DNA of 64,000 nucleotides from Dichetophora obliterata. Taxonomy: Eukaryota > Arthropoda > Insecta > Diptera > Sciomyzidae. The DNA lies in the NCBI GenBank assembly GCA_963920525.1, contig OY986438.1, positions 185,316,888-185,380,887 of the forward strand, in the 5' to 3' direction. The notes beneath the pieces were generated by a model that worked only from the letters and a program-made list of their open reading frames with translations, did not search any database and had not been told where the DNA came from. Positions within the stretch are counted from its first letter, which is position 1. Each line of letters opens with the position of its first letter. Shown piece after piece: positions 32,894-44,272 of this stretch. The position numbers and the translations under genes are program-made.

Positions 32894-34891
32894 GGTTAAT
32901 ATTTCTTCTTCGTTAATATCCGGTTCAGTTTCAACTGGACGTTCTCCGTCGGCCTTAATGTTTTGAAAATTGTTTCTAGTACCCTAGTGACCCAAGAAAG
33001 AATTTGTGTCCGTACCAAACTACTAAGGGACATGGTGTAAGAAAACCAGGTGTTAGTGAGTTTTTTACTACACCGTGAATTTCTTTGTGTACAGGCGCTT
33101 GTAGCCAAATTATTTGTTTTTATTTTGTATATTTTATTCTGTATTTGAATTTTTAAATTTTAAAAAAGCACCATTTATTGGTCAAAATGTAATTCACCAC
33201 ACTGCAATCCAATTCTTTGTTTCCTTTTTTTTGCAAAGTATTTACTTTTGTGCACCTATAGGTATATGCAAATATATGGGAAAATTGCGCTTTTGCGGTT
33301 TAAACGAATACATAAATCCTGTTAATTGAAATTAGCTGTTCGATCTAACCAAGTGAAATGTTCTTTTTTAAATATAGAAGTCCAAGTGACAAGTTCATTT
33401 TTGCTTAAGAAAAGAAATTAATATTTAAAACAAGTGATACAGTTTTAGTTTTTATTTAAACTCAATTGTTTCAAACAATTTCGTCTACAAAATATGTAAG
33501 TAAAATGTTAATTAAATATATTTATCCTAATTTCATTAATTTTTGTGTTAGATGAATTTGAACGCATAAACAGTTGGGTTTATAAATTTAATTTTTATTG
33601 TAATTTAAATTATTCAATTCTGGTTCAAATCGATTTAAAATGTTCATTTAAATCTTTTCTTTAACACAATCACAAGCAATTTTGTTTGTTATTAATTTTT
33701 TTTATCTCCAGAGTTGGCACCAGATAACTAATCATCTTTAATCAGATGATTATAACCTGTCAAGTCATCATATACACGTTTTGCAGACAGATTAGTCTCT
33801 TTCAGATCTTCAAGCGATCGGTAAATTATTTGTCAAGAAGTGCGGAAAAAAATGAATTGTGAGTGGTGATTTACAGTGAAAATAAGAAAAAATCCAGCTT
33901 AGTAAAGTTTAAAAGAGCATAGAAATTATGCAAATTAACAAATATTAACCAATTATTAATGTAAAATCTAAAAATAATGTCTTAAATAATCTATGGCGTT
34001 AGTTGCTGGTGCAAGCAAGTGTTTTTCGTACTTTTCCCTCAAAAGAACTACTTTGGTTGTCAGTTGTATAAATAGGTATATAATACATATTTCATAGCTT
34101 TAAATTTTAATAATATTATATATTTTTGTTAATTAAATATATCAAGTTTTCTTTGAAACAATTAGTATTGTAAAGATCAATAATTATTTAATGACATAAG
34201 TCATTATAAATGTATGTGTTAGAGCTAGACAAACATTGAATATTTTAGTTGAATTATGAAAAATTATAAATGTCTTTAAATTCCTTAGTTTTATATATTT
34301 TTGTTAATTACTTTTATCTTTATAGAATCTAAATCAAAGAATAGTGTTCAGATTCATGTTTATTTTCCTAAATTGGAAATTATTGAAATATGTAATTTAA
34401 TTTAACAAAATGTATATGCATTTTGTGTAAGCATTGTAATATAACGAAATGCATATATATATTTAATGGATAGCCATCTCGCTTTTCTATTCATGGATAA
34501 GCAATACTATTGTATTATTTTTAATTAGTGGAACTTAAGTTCTTTAGCCCCCACATAAAGCTAACCTAAAAATTTAACACAAATCATCATTCCAGTTGAA
34601 AGATCGTTGGAGTAAGTGAGCAAACAACATGTTTTCAAAGTATGTTTCTCATTCTTTGATATTTATATTGTTCCATACCCATTTTTCTATGGGCTGCATG
34701 AGCTTAGTTTAATTGTTTCATTATTTTAATTAATAAACAGATAAACAAAAATGTTTATGATAATAATCAAACAATTATATTAAAGTTTATATATATTTAA
34801 ACAACCACTAGTAAAATACATACACACCTACACATGTAATTCTGCAACTTTTAGCATTCTGTTTACTTTCTGTTGTTAACATTTTTGAGTA
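32894..34891. other. Intergenic, promoter-like stretch not resolved
   Basis: No gene supported. 33020-33070 shares GTGTAAGAAA and GGTGTTAGTGAGTTT with the reverse complement of about 39960-39990, so both hold a piece of one repeat. The stretch 33700-33900 is less AT-rich and could be a 5' exon of a distant gene, but I see no coding frame. Confidence 0.35.
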
Positions 34892-34895
34892 TATA

Positions 34896-35224
34896 AGTTA
34901 AATTAACTTTTGTTAATTTTTATTAAAAAAAATATTTTTTGAGGAGCTAAACTCCTTTCTTTATTAAATGCACTTTTAAGACTAACTTAACAAATTTTAT
35001 ATTGCTTAAATCTAGCTTAATCGCTGCTGCTGCTGCCGCCGCTCGGTGACGTTACCGCAGGTGGAAGTTTTTCATGGCGCGTGTGCCATGTCAGCAAAAA
35101 GTATGGGAACTCGCTTTCAGCTAAAATAATGGGGACTCGCTTTCGGCGGATGCAGCGGGTCCGATTACGTCTGGCTTTGAAATAATTTACGTGCTAACAC
35201 CTTTTAATAATTTATGTGCTAACA
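34896..35224 (-). repeat. 3' LTR
   Basis: 329 bases from TGTTAGCACATAAATT to AATTTAACT on the minus strand. Carries a GCN-type trinucleotide run that differs slightly from the other LTR. Confidence 0.92.
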
Positions 35225-35239
35225 CCTCCCCTCCTAAGT

Positions 35240-35875
35240 TCAAACGTCCTCGTTTGACTCTGTAGTTTGTGGGAATAATTTGTTGAGTCCTTCTATTTGT
35301 CTTTCGACTTCTTCCTTCAGTGCCATCGGATATGGGTAGGATTTTGAGTAGACGGGAGTGTCGTTTGTGGTACGAATTTCTCCTTGTATGGTTGTAGTGT
35401 ATGTGAGTTTTTTATTTGGTTCTGAAAACAGCTGTGGACAATTTCGTATAATATTGGTTAATTCATCCTTTTGCGAACTTGAAAGATGGGAAATGCGTAA
35501 ATCCATATGGTTGACATCTTGTGTTGGATGTTGTTTGAGTGAGACCTTTATATTTGGGTAAATAGTCATAAAACTTTTGTCTGTGTGTATTGTCGCTTTT
35601 AATTTTCGCAGGAAAGTTTTCAGCATAGGTAGTATAAAAAATTTTAGCTTTCCTGTTTGTGGTCCGAAGATATTAATGAATGTGTGATGTGTTATTAAGA
35701 CGTTACCTGCAACTGAGTTTACGGGGAAATTTTTTTTATTTGGTATTGGATTTCTTATACGAGTGGGTTGTATGTAATTTTTGTTGGAACATGTGTCAAT
35801 TAAAAATTTAAGTATGTCTTCGTCTCTGGTTTTGAATTCGAAGTATGGGAGCGAAGACTCTCTTAATCTAAAAAA
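35240..35875 (-). pseudogene. Truncated pol: protease and pre-RT only
   Basis: Open in the -1 frame relative to gag. It starts with a protease domain containing FLIDTCSNKNYI (usual form has DTG where this has DTC), then a linker with a FSEPNKKLTYTT motif and YSKSYPYP, which in gypsy elements lies directly before the RT. It then passes within about 20 codons to a short C-terminal tail and stop at 35240. The junction is an internal deletion removing the rest of pol. The Cys in place of Gly after Asp-Thr may impair the protease. Confidence 0.8.
35816..35875 (-). promoter_or_regulatory. -1 frameshift signal, gag to pol
   Basis: Heptamer T TTT TTA at 35869-35875, in phase with gag codons TAT TTT TTA, two codons before the gag stop. 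Ten bases further on, GTCTTCG (35852-35858) can pair with CGAAGAC (35816-35822), 7 bp with a 29-base loop. Pol is open in the -1 frame. The heptamer is the same as the classic retroviral site. Confidence 0.75.
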
Positions 35876-37347
35876 TAAATGCTGTCGGTTTCTACGTTTT
35901 CATTATTCTGCTCGAATGTTTGACATTGGTTCTCGGCAAACTGTTGGTACTCGTCCTGACATACTTCGTTGTGGAGCTTTTCGTTAGGATCTGAATTAAT
36001 ATCAGTGTAATTACCTCCTAGTTCGTTGACGTTGTCAGTATCGGTGTAGAAGTTTCTTTGCATTTTGTTTTGGGAATGCATCTGTTGGGTGGCCGGACGT
36101 TTTTGTGGATAATTATTTTGAGGGTGGTTGGGTCTGTTTTGATAGTTAACCTGTCTGGATTGTATTGATGGATCAATGTCCATTGGTACGGAAGGCTTGG
36201 GTGGCAAGTGTGGTCTGTTATTAAACCCTGAGGAAATTCGTTGGTCAAATTGTGATCTAGGTTGAAATCCTTGCGGATTATTGTTTCCAAAGTTGTAATT
36301 GTTTGGTTGGGATCTGAGGTTATTATTCGTGTAATTGGGCTGGTATCCATACGAATTGATTTTTGCGTTATTTTGATAATTTGTCTGCTGTCGGTATGTA
36401 TTATTACTATTATTGTATCCTAATTGGGGAACATGAGTCAATTCCGGGAAAAATCTACTTCTTGGCATTTGTAAAGGAGGAAAGTTTTGGCGTGGCGGTC
36501 TTACTGGTGGTAAAGGTTCGTTATGTTTCCTGAAATTGATTGGTCTCTGTACTGAGCTTAGTCTGTATGTCATATTTTCTAATTTCTGACACAAGTGCAA
36601 TGCTTGTGGCAGAGTTGTCGGTTCGCGTACACTAAGAAGTCTGGGAAGGTCGCCGTTAAGCCCACGAATAAAGGTATCAAATGCTTTTTCGCGGTAGGCG
36701 TTGGTCATCGTTTGAAGGGATTCTTCGTTAAATTCCAAACAAGCTATCTTGTCTAGAATCAGCGAGAGGTACTGATAGACCTGCTGATAAAACTCGGTTA
36801 TTGTGTGATTTCTTTGGGTCAGTGTGGTCATTTCGTGTTCTAAGGTTCCTATGTCTCGTTTGTCTGAATAATGCATCATTAGGCATTTTTTTATCCTGGT
36901 CCAGTCTAATGGCGTTCTATATGATTCTAGTGCTGTGTCTGCGTCACCAGTAATTTTGTGACGAACTGTATGCAAAATTGCATAGTACTTTGGCGTTCCC
37001 CTGATATTATCATACGCCGTGAAAATTCTGTCAACTGTTTTTCTCCATGAGTTAAATTGACCTGGTTGGCCAGAAAATTCGCGTAAGCTCTTCACTATGT
37101 CTGGAATTCGGTCAAGTCCGTCAAGGTTCGTTGCGTTGAAATGTACGGTATAGTCGTGGTCGTCATTTTCGACAAATGGATTGATAGTAGCCAATGAGGC
37201 TGTAACACGTAGAGTAATTTCCCGTTTTAAATCCTCATTCACTATGAGTTGGTCAGCATGGAAAGGATTAGTATTGGGTTGGGATACATTTGGGCTTGGA
37301 GCTAAATTAAGTTTCCCTAATTTTGAAATAATGTCTTCTTCTGTCAT
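35863..37347 (-). CDS. Gag of the LTR retrotransposon
   Basis: Start chosen at ATG 37345-37347 (MTEEDIISKLGKL); the frame is open for 15 more codons upstream, but those are Lys-rich read-through of the leader. The roughly 494-residue protein has a capsid-like central region with LREFSGQPGQFNSWRK, WTRIKKCL, and the GLNGDLPRLL...TLPQAL pattern seen in gypsy-type Gags of flies. The C-terminal half is rich in Asn, Gln and Pro (RNA-binding type) and has no CCHC knuckle, as in several insect gypsy lineages. The frame is intact. Its stop follows a T TTT TTA slip site. Confidence 0.88.
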   Translation of the reverse strand: MTEEDIISKLGKLNLAPSPNVSQPNTNPFHADQLIVNEDLKREITLRVTASLATINPFVENDDHDYTVHFNATNLDGLDRIPDIVKSLREFSGQPGQFNSWRKTVDRIFTAYDNIRGTPKYYAILHTVRHKITGDADTALESYRTPLDWTRIKKCLMMHYSDKRDIGTLEHEMTTLTQRNHTITEFYQQVYQYLSLILDKIACLEFNEESLQTMTNAYREKAFDTFIRGLNGDLPRLLSVREPTTLPQALHLCQKLENMTYRLSSVQRPINFRKHNEPLPPVRPPRQNFPPLQMPRSRFFPELTHVPQLGYNNSNNTYRQQTNYQNNAKINSYGYQPNYTNNNLRSQPNNYNFGNNNPQGFQPRSQFDQRISSGFNNRPHLPPKPSVPMDIDPSIQSRQVNYQNRPNHPQNNYPQKRPATQQMHSQNKMQRNFYTDTDNVNELGGNYTDINSDPNEKLHNEVCQDEYQQFAENQCQTFEQNNENVETDSIYFLD

Positions 37348-37439
37348 ATTTCTCTTCTTTTTTTTTTTTATTATAAAAAGGAAGATTTTCAAAAAATTCG
37401 TTTAATATTTTTGTAACTTCGTAAATTTTTTTCCAAGGA

Positions 37440-37850
37440 ATCCTTTAATTCAAATTTAGTTCTCTTTTTTTTCGAATATCTAAAATTCAATTTTTACTAA
37501 ATGGCTCTTTAATTCAATTATCTCTTTAAATCAGATTAAATTATTTTCAAGTTCTTTAAGATTTTGTTTTTGTGTATTTTTTTTTTCGTTTAACTTCAAT
37601 TTTAACTTAATAACTACCTAATTAAAATAGTGCTTTGATTCAAATTTAGTTCTCTTTTTTTTCGAATATCTAAAATTCAATTTTTTACTAAATGGCTCTT
37701 TAATTCAATTATCTCTTTAAATCAGATTAAATTATTTTCAAGTTCTTTAAGATTTTGTTTTTGTGTATTTTTTTTTCGTTTAACTTCAATTTTAACTTTA
37801 TAACTACCTAATTAAAATAGTGCTTTGATTCAAATTTAGTTTCTTTCTTA
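37440..37850 (-). repeat. Tandem duplication in the LTR-element leader
   Basis: A ~187-base unit marked by ATTCAAATTTAGTTCTC is present twice (from about 37451 and 37638), with a third partial start at 37828. The copies are nearly identical. Noncoding. Confidence 0.85.
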
Positions 37851-38420
37851 TTTTTTCTTTTTGTTTAAATTTCCTAAGGATTTCTTTCAAATTCACTCTT
37901 TCATTCAAAATTTTTTTCCGATTTAATTTTTTAGCAATTACTTCATCATAGCACACAAAATTGTTTTCAATTATAGTTTGGTTCAGTTAAAATAACAATT
38001 CAATCGATATTACTTACATCAAAATAATTAAATCTATTCTTATCATTATCGTTGCCAGTGGAGCTTGCTCTTGAATTTTGGACAGGCGGCTGTTTTGTAA
38101 AAAAAACTCCTTTTCCTATGATCTGTTTCATCTACTAAGGGGCCTCTTTCCTTGTCACTTAGTTCCGGCTTTTTCCACGATTACTTCTCGAAATTTGTTG
38201 ATGGTTTCTTCTTTATTTTTCAAACGTTGTTATCTATAAAGTTCAGTGGTACTGTTTAATTACACTTTATGACTGTTTTACTTTTTAATTTTCAAACATT
38301 TGTCAAAAGAGTTCAAGGTAGTTTTTATTCACTTAAATTGTGACACTGTTTAAACTTTACGACCGTTTTACTTTTTATCGATTTCGCGAAGTAATTCACA
38401 CTGGTCCCTGCTCGGACGCC

Positions 38421-38749
38421 AGTTAAATTAACTTTTGTTAATTTTTATTAAAAAAAATATTTTTTGAGGAGCTAAACTCCTTTCTTTATTAAATGCACTT
38501 TTAAGACTAACTTAACAAATTTTATATTGCTTAAATCTAGCTTAATCGCTGCTGCTGCTGCTGCCGCTCGGTGACGTTACCGCAGGTGGAAGTTTTTCAT
38601 GGCGCGTGTGCCATGTCAGCAAAAAGTATGGGAACTCACTTTCAGCTAAAATAATGGGGACTCGCTTTCGGCGGATGCAGCGGGTCCGATTACGTCTGGC
38701 TTTGAAATAATTTACGTGCTAACACATTTTAATAATTTATGTGCTAACA
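38421..38749 (-). repeat. 5' LTR
   Basis: Same length and ends as the 3' LTR, about 99% identical by eye. The primer binding site lies at roughly 38403-38421, beginning TGG as required for the CCA end of a tRNA. The cognate tRNA is not assigned. Confidence 0.92.
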
Positions 38750-38753
38750 TATA

Positions 38754-40128
38754 AACATTTTTGTTTTATATACAAGTGTCATTGAGCTTTTCAGTTTCGC
38801 TTACATATAGTGCATATATTTCCTATAATTAATTTTGTTTTAATTAATACAAAAATATTATGCCTAATAACTTTTTGCATGTATTTTTGTTATTTGGTTC
38901 TTTTTCATGCGTATCAGCTTTAAGCTGAATATATTGTCAGTTTTAATTTATATAATTGGGATTATTTATCATTGTGGAATAAACTTCAAATGATTTAAAA
39001 TGAAAGCCTAAGGTTTTAGTCCTGATTTTTAGTGGTTGGTAAGGTAGTTGCGATAACTTAATTTTTGTTTGGGATTATCAATGATTGTTGTCGTTAGGTT
39101 TTTTATTGCTGATCATGGTTGGGAGGGCATTTTGTTGAGGACAACAACCGCGCTCTACACTATTTTTAAAAGCAGCAGATCATTTCCTTTTTTATTCTTT
39201 TGCTTTAAACTTTGTTATTCTAATTTCCTTCTATTCTGTCATATTATTCTAATCTATCCTTTTCTCCCTCTGCACGCAAAACACTGAGAAATAATTTGCT
39301 GTAGTAAAGTTTTAATTGGATGATCGGTAGCAAGATCCTAACCCCTTTAGCCGACGAGCCAGAGCCGGAAAACCATTGCGTGCTTCCGCTACCGATTATC
39401 TCAACTTTCGGTCTTTTTAAAAGCTTTATTTACATTGTTGCGTGCTACATTTGCTTCTGTCAAAAAATTGTGAGCGAAAGAGCAGAACTGTTTATAGTTG
39501 TCAAATTGTATTATATGTTTGAGTTGCTAGATCATGTGCTACAGTTTTTATTGTGCGAATTGAGTATAAATAAATATTTAATGCAATTAATTGTGCCATG
39601 TTTAGTTGACAAAAAGTTATTGCAGTTGTCTTCGCCGATTTGCCAAGTTTGCATTGAATGTTTTGACCATTTTATCAGAAACGTGCGCTAGAAAGTACCG
39701 CCGACATGAAGCTTTGGCCAGCATGCAAATTATCTTGCATTCACATCGGTTTTTTTTTTTGCTTAACGCACAGCGTCTCATATATTTATATTGTTTTCCA
39801 TATCACTTTATTCTCACTATAGTCTCAGTAAAAATCTTATAAAATTGCAGAAAGACACGAATTTAACAAAATTTGTTTTTATTGCAATTCACCATCAGCT
39901 GTTTTTGACAAGAGCGGGGAAACATAATTTTATCATTTTGAGAGAGAAGTGTCAAACTCACTAACACCTCTATTTCTTACACCATGCTCAGGCACAAAAG
40001 TCCAGAGTATCGGACTTAATTTAATTTTTAAAAGCTAGGGGTAGTAACGAAAAATTGCGAAGTTTATGAAAACACATTAATCGCACATTGATATTAAGCC
40101 GAATGCAAACGAGCTTCAGCGAACAGGA
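38754..40128. other. Intergenic, no supported gene
   Basis: A 123-codon plus-strand frame at 39320-39691 is hydrophobic and Cys-rich but matches nothing I recognise and has no context. Not called. Confidence 0.4.
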
Positions 40129-40488
40129 CCCGAGAAAAAAATTGATATATTGTGTCAATAAAGTAGCTTATATGTATCGAAACTGGCCTGAGTATTAACT
40201 ATAATGTGCCCGAAACATACCCAACAAATACCTTGAAAGGTACCTGCAATAGTACCGTAGTAAGTCTGCTGTATTATGTCAATAAAGTGTTCAAAAACGA
40301 GCGACTATATTCGGACACAATAAACCGACGAATTCCGGAATCGGTCTTCGTTCGTACATTGTGCCTGCCCAAGGTGTTCCATAACTAGCACTTCTTTCGG
40401 TGCAGAGGTCGGACATTTACCGACACGGGCACCGGACATACATATATCAGATACTTTATTGACACAAAATATAGAATTGTTTCTCGGG
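40129..40488. mobile_element. MITE, ~360 bp, TIR CCCGAGAAA...
   Basis: Left end CCCGAGAAAAAAATTGATAT and its reverse partner at the right share TTGTGTCAATAAAGTA. Arms of about 40 bases. No coding and no clear target duplication. Confidence 0.7.
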
Positions 40489-40861
40489 TGATTGACTCTA
40501 TACAGTAGTTGTTGTTGTTGTTGCCTTCTTTAAATCTTACTTGATACAAAGCTCGCAATTAAAATTCATGTTATTATTTAAATAATAGATCAAAATATAT
40601 ATTATGATAACTTAAATCTAAAAACTATTTATTAGTTAAAGTGCAAATAACAAAGTGTTTTTATATGTAAGGATGAAAATGTGATTAAGGATATGAATGA
40701 GAATGCAAATGAGTGTAAATGCGAGTATGTATGAAATCATGTCGGAGAACACTACAGTCTCGATACTTATTTTGCTTTGGTGCTGTTGCAATAGTGTAAC
40801 ATATCATCACTAACACCGACATCAAGAGATATGATAATTTCTTACCGAGTGGTTCCACTAC
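40489..40861. other. Short intergenic stretch
   Basis: Contains a TTG trinucleotide run near 40509. Nothing else seen. Confidence 0.4.
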
Positions 40862-41828
40862 CTGAATGAACGAAGTTCATTCACTGTTCGTTCAGGCAGT
40901 GGAAACAGTTTGGTGTGAGCGCTATTCGTGCAATGGAAACACTTTTTCAGCACGAACGAACGAAGATTTCGCTTTAATCGGCCGGCGCTCGAACAATGTG
41001 GGCGAATGCGGTGTTTCTTTGTGAATAGAGTAGTAGATTTGTTGAAATGGTAGTTAAAATAAATTAAAAACTTAATGGCATTTTCGTTTCTCGAAAAAAT
41101 GCAACATTTTTTTAACTTTTTGGAGATTGGAGATTCTCTTGAGGAAGAAAATAGTGACCTCTAAAATTGAATCGTGTTCTTTTCGCGAAAATGTTGACCT
41201 TAAAAGAAGAAAAAATTCAGATTTCTCAAAGAGAACAAAAAAATGCAACAATCAATCACAGTAAAGTGCAATTTGTATGTTGTTTGTTAATAATTAAAGT
41301 ACAAATTTTTGTTAGTTAAAAGTGTTGAATGTTGTCCTAGGAAGAGTGAAATAATTTTGTAATGTAACAATAATCTAAATAAAAATAAAATCAAATACAC
41401 CCCTGATGAAGGAAGAAGGCCGCTTCCGAAACGTTGGGTAAACTATGAAAAATATTTTTTAGATTATATTTTTTGTAAAAACAAAGTGACCAAAAAAGCC
41501 CGAACTTACAATAAAATCCAAACAAAAAAAACATTCAACATTTTTTCGAGAAACGAAAACGCCATAATACAAAAGAACACTGTCTTATTTGTGTCAAGTC
41601 TTCTTACTATTTATGTTTTTAATATCCCAAACATTTTAAATTCAATGCACGAACGAACAAGATGGCGCCTTACCAATGTTCGCCACTTGTGTTCGTGTGG
41701 AAACGGTTGGAGCGAACGAAGAATTCATCGCTACGTTTTATTCGCGATAACGAAGAATTCTACGAACGAAGAATTCATCGCTACGTTTTATTCGCGATGA
41801 ATTCTTCGTTCGTTCAGGCCGTCGAAAC
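40862..41828. mobile_element. Foldback-type element with internal palindromes
   Basis: The ends are related inverted repeats (left GGTTCCACTACCTGAATGAA; right, in reverse, GTTTCGACGGCCTGAACGAA). Inner inverted arms at 41074-41101 and 41539-41564 share TTTTCGTTTCTCGAAAAAATG with one change before it. Near the right end ACGAACGAAGAATTCATCGC (41762-41781) has a perfect reverse complement at 41794-41813. A direct duplicate of the stem-loop start lies at 41712-41748. Noncoding apart from chance frames. Confidence 0.65.
41399..41439 (+). ncRNA. Hammerhead-ribozyme-like core
   Basis: Reads ACCC, CTGATGA, then GGAAG-AAGGCCG-CTTCC (5-bp helix II), GAAA, CGTT, GGGT. ACCC can pair with GGGT as helix I. 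The invariant CUGAUGA and GAAA boxes are both present and correctly spaced. Helix III would be minimal (C-G at most), as in the short hammerheads reported from Penelope-like elements, which may act as dimers. Activity is not shown; it could be a decayed copy. Confidence 0.5.
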
Positions 41829-42183
41829 GATCGGTTAGGGAAGTTGTTGTAAAACCAATTCATTGCTATGAGGGAAATTTTGGGAACTCTATCGTTTCCA
41901 ACTTTCATATATGAAATTTTCGTCGTTGGCAACATACCTTTCAGCCGAAGATTTTTCTATTTTATGTTTTTTGGCCGTTAATAAAAAAGCATTTACGGCT
42001 TCTTTTTCACTTTTTTGGCCATGGTGGCTAGTTTTTTTAGCTTGCTTCATTTGAACGAATTTTTATTTAAAGTATTTTTTCATTGTTAGCTGCTAAAATA
42101 CGTCAATTTAAATCAAAAAATTTCAATATTTTTATATGAAAAAAGTCTAAGTTTTTTTTTTATTTAATTTTGTATAAAGAAAT

Positions 42184-43888
42184 TCAAAACACATAACTAA
42201 GCACATAACTAAAGCACGAACCCATGTAGTTAGCATTTTATTCCATAAGAGTTAAAATATTGTAGTATTTCCATGTTTTTTTATATGATTACTTATGTAA
42301 AAATATCCGATTGGTTCATAAAAACCGTCAAAAAGCAATTATTTATTGCAAATAAAATTTTTTTTAAAATAATGTTACAACACACGGAAATTTGGGCCGA
42401 CAAAACTAAAGCACATGTTCTCAGTCACTCAGAGTTTGACTTCATTTCTAACAATAAGTATCAACAATAAGTAGTTAAAGTACCGTTTGAATAAAAACCA
42501 GTTATTTGTGAAGCTAAATAACATCTCTTGAACAAATTTTACTATTAATTCGGTCGTTGGTGATCATTTATCTGGGTGTGACTGTGTATTAAACAAAAAA
42601 TTAATTAAATGGCTAGCAATAAGTATTGTGCTACATTCAGAGAAAAGATTTTAAACGAATTCAAAAAAGGCGAATCAGTGACAAGCATTCCAAAAAATTT
42701 TGTGTTCTCCTTTGTGTAATATCCCGAACTATAAGTCGTTTTCGTTCGACTGGTTCCTTAGTTCCATCACATGAAGGTGATGAAAGACAACCAAACGTGA
42801 GAACGAGGCTATTATTCGGACAATAAAAAAGATCCATTCATACCAGCGAGATCTATTCAATATGAATTGCATTTGAATATTTCACTTAGATCCATCCAAC
42901 GACGAGCTGTGGACGGCGGCTTGCAAACATACAGGATCGTGAAAAAGCCATTTATTTCTAAAAAAAATCGTCGAGCACGAATTGATTTTGCAAGAGCCCA
43001 CGTAAACTGGACTGTTACGAAATGTCGAACTATACTATTTTCAGATGAGTCAAAGTTTAACATCAAAGGTTCTGACGGATTAAAGCTAGTACGCAGGCCA
43101 AAAGGGCAGCGCCTAAATCCACGTTACTCTACAGGTTCTGTGAAACATGGCGGCGGTAACGTCATGGTCTGGGAATGTTTTTTTGGTCATCCGGGATCGG
43201 CCCAATTCATAAGATCAACGGCATAATGGATCGATTCATATACAAGAATATTCTCGAAAATGTTATGTTAACTCATGCGCAAGAAGAAATGCCGTTGAAG
43301 TGGATCTTTCAGCATGATAACCGTTTCCAAACTCACTGCCAAATGTGTGAAGGAATGGTTTGCTGAAAGCAAAATTGATGTGTTGGATTGGCCCACTTAA
43401 TCGCCTGAACTCATTCCCAAAGAGAATCTATGGGTAATTGTAGATAGGAAAATTTAACGAGAAAACTGTAAGGGAAAGGACTCTCTCTTCACACAAGCGG
43501 GATTGGCATGGAAAAGTATTTCAAAAGACGTTTTAAATACCTTAATAGAGTCGATGCCTCACAGATGTCAAGCTGTGTTAAGAAACAATGGATAAATATT
43601 AATACCAAATGTTAAAATATACACCAAATACTAGCAAAAACTAAGTTTTTCATGTGTTTTCATGTAATGTGCTTTAGTTTTGTCGCAGAAGTATTAGTAA
43701 TAATCCTATATTTGTTTGAATATTTTTGTTTTAAATGAAATATTATGTTAATTTTTTTTTGATTTATTACCTTAAATGTATATTTGTTTAGGTTCAATAG
43801 AAGGCAATTAGTTCAAAGCTTATTTTAAAATTTTATTTCATGAAATGCTTAAAAGGTAAGTTTCGTGCTTTAGTTTTGTCTGACACTG
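42184..43888 (+). mobile_element. Tc1-type transposon relic with IR/DR ends
   Basis: The right end is CAGTGTCAGACAAAAC (reverse), followed by TA at 43889-43890. The motif ACAAAACTAAAGCAC occurs at the right terminus and about 200 bases inside it, and inside the left end near 42399-42413, with an eroded terminal copy near 42196-42215. This is the inverted-repeat/direct-repeat plan of some Tc1 elements. The outermost left end is lost. Confidence 0.8.
42609..43600 (+). pseudogene. Dead Tc1 transposase (DD34E type)
   Basis: Begins with a helix-turn-helix-like ATG segment (MASNKYCATFREKIL), then frameshifts. A clean block 42867-43226 holds ILFSDESKF and GGGNVMVWECF. After another shift come QHDNRFQTHC and, beyond a stop, ELIPKENLW. 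All three acidic catalytic residues can be matched, but at least two frameshifts and several stops separate them. Confidence 0.85.
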
Positions 43889-44272
43889 TATATCATATAA
43901 TTGAGTTTTTACTTTAATGTTTATCATTTTCACTGAAAAATTTTTCAAGTTTTTCTTAGGATAAGTCATTTAGAAAAATTTATGGATCCGAGATCTCGTG
44001 TTCGTTGCGAGTCAGAGATTGCAAGTCCTAGATCTCGGACTCGTTAACGAGCTCGTTTAAGAATCGTTCTTCGTTTGGTGTTATTGGGTAGCTGTAAAGT
44101 AAATATTTTACTTTAACAAAATGCAAATAAACAAAAAAAAATTAAATCGCTGTCAGATTTAAGACTTAATACGAAATATGTATAAGATTTTTTTAAAAGA
44201 TCATTTATTAAATAGGTTAATAAAATCGACAAAAAATTGATTGATTTATCACTAATAATTTCACAAAAATAC

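Larger units (their letters stand above)
34896..38749 (-). mobile_element. Gypsy-type LTR retrotransposon, internally deleted
   Basis: 3,854 bases flanked by TATA (34892-34895 and 38750-38753). Two 329-bp LTRs bound it; they differ at about three sites, so insertion is recent. Reading on the minus strand: 5' LTR, a tRNA primer site starting at TGGCGTCCGAGCAGGGACC, a long 5' UTR with a tandem duplication, gag, a -1 shift into pol, then a purine tract AGGAGGGGAGG before the 3' LTR. Pol keeps only the protease and the stretch before RT. RT, RNase H and integrase are gone, so it can move only with help. Confidence 0.93.

Noticed and set aside
33700..33900. Promoter and 5' UTR-like stretch
   Set aside because: No coding frame or splice partner could be tied to it.
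39320..39691. 123-codon plus-strand frame
   Set aside because: Hydrophobic and Cys-rich composition expected of AT-rich noncoding DNA; no domain, signal or context.
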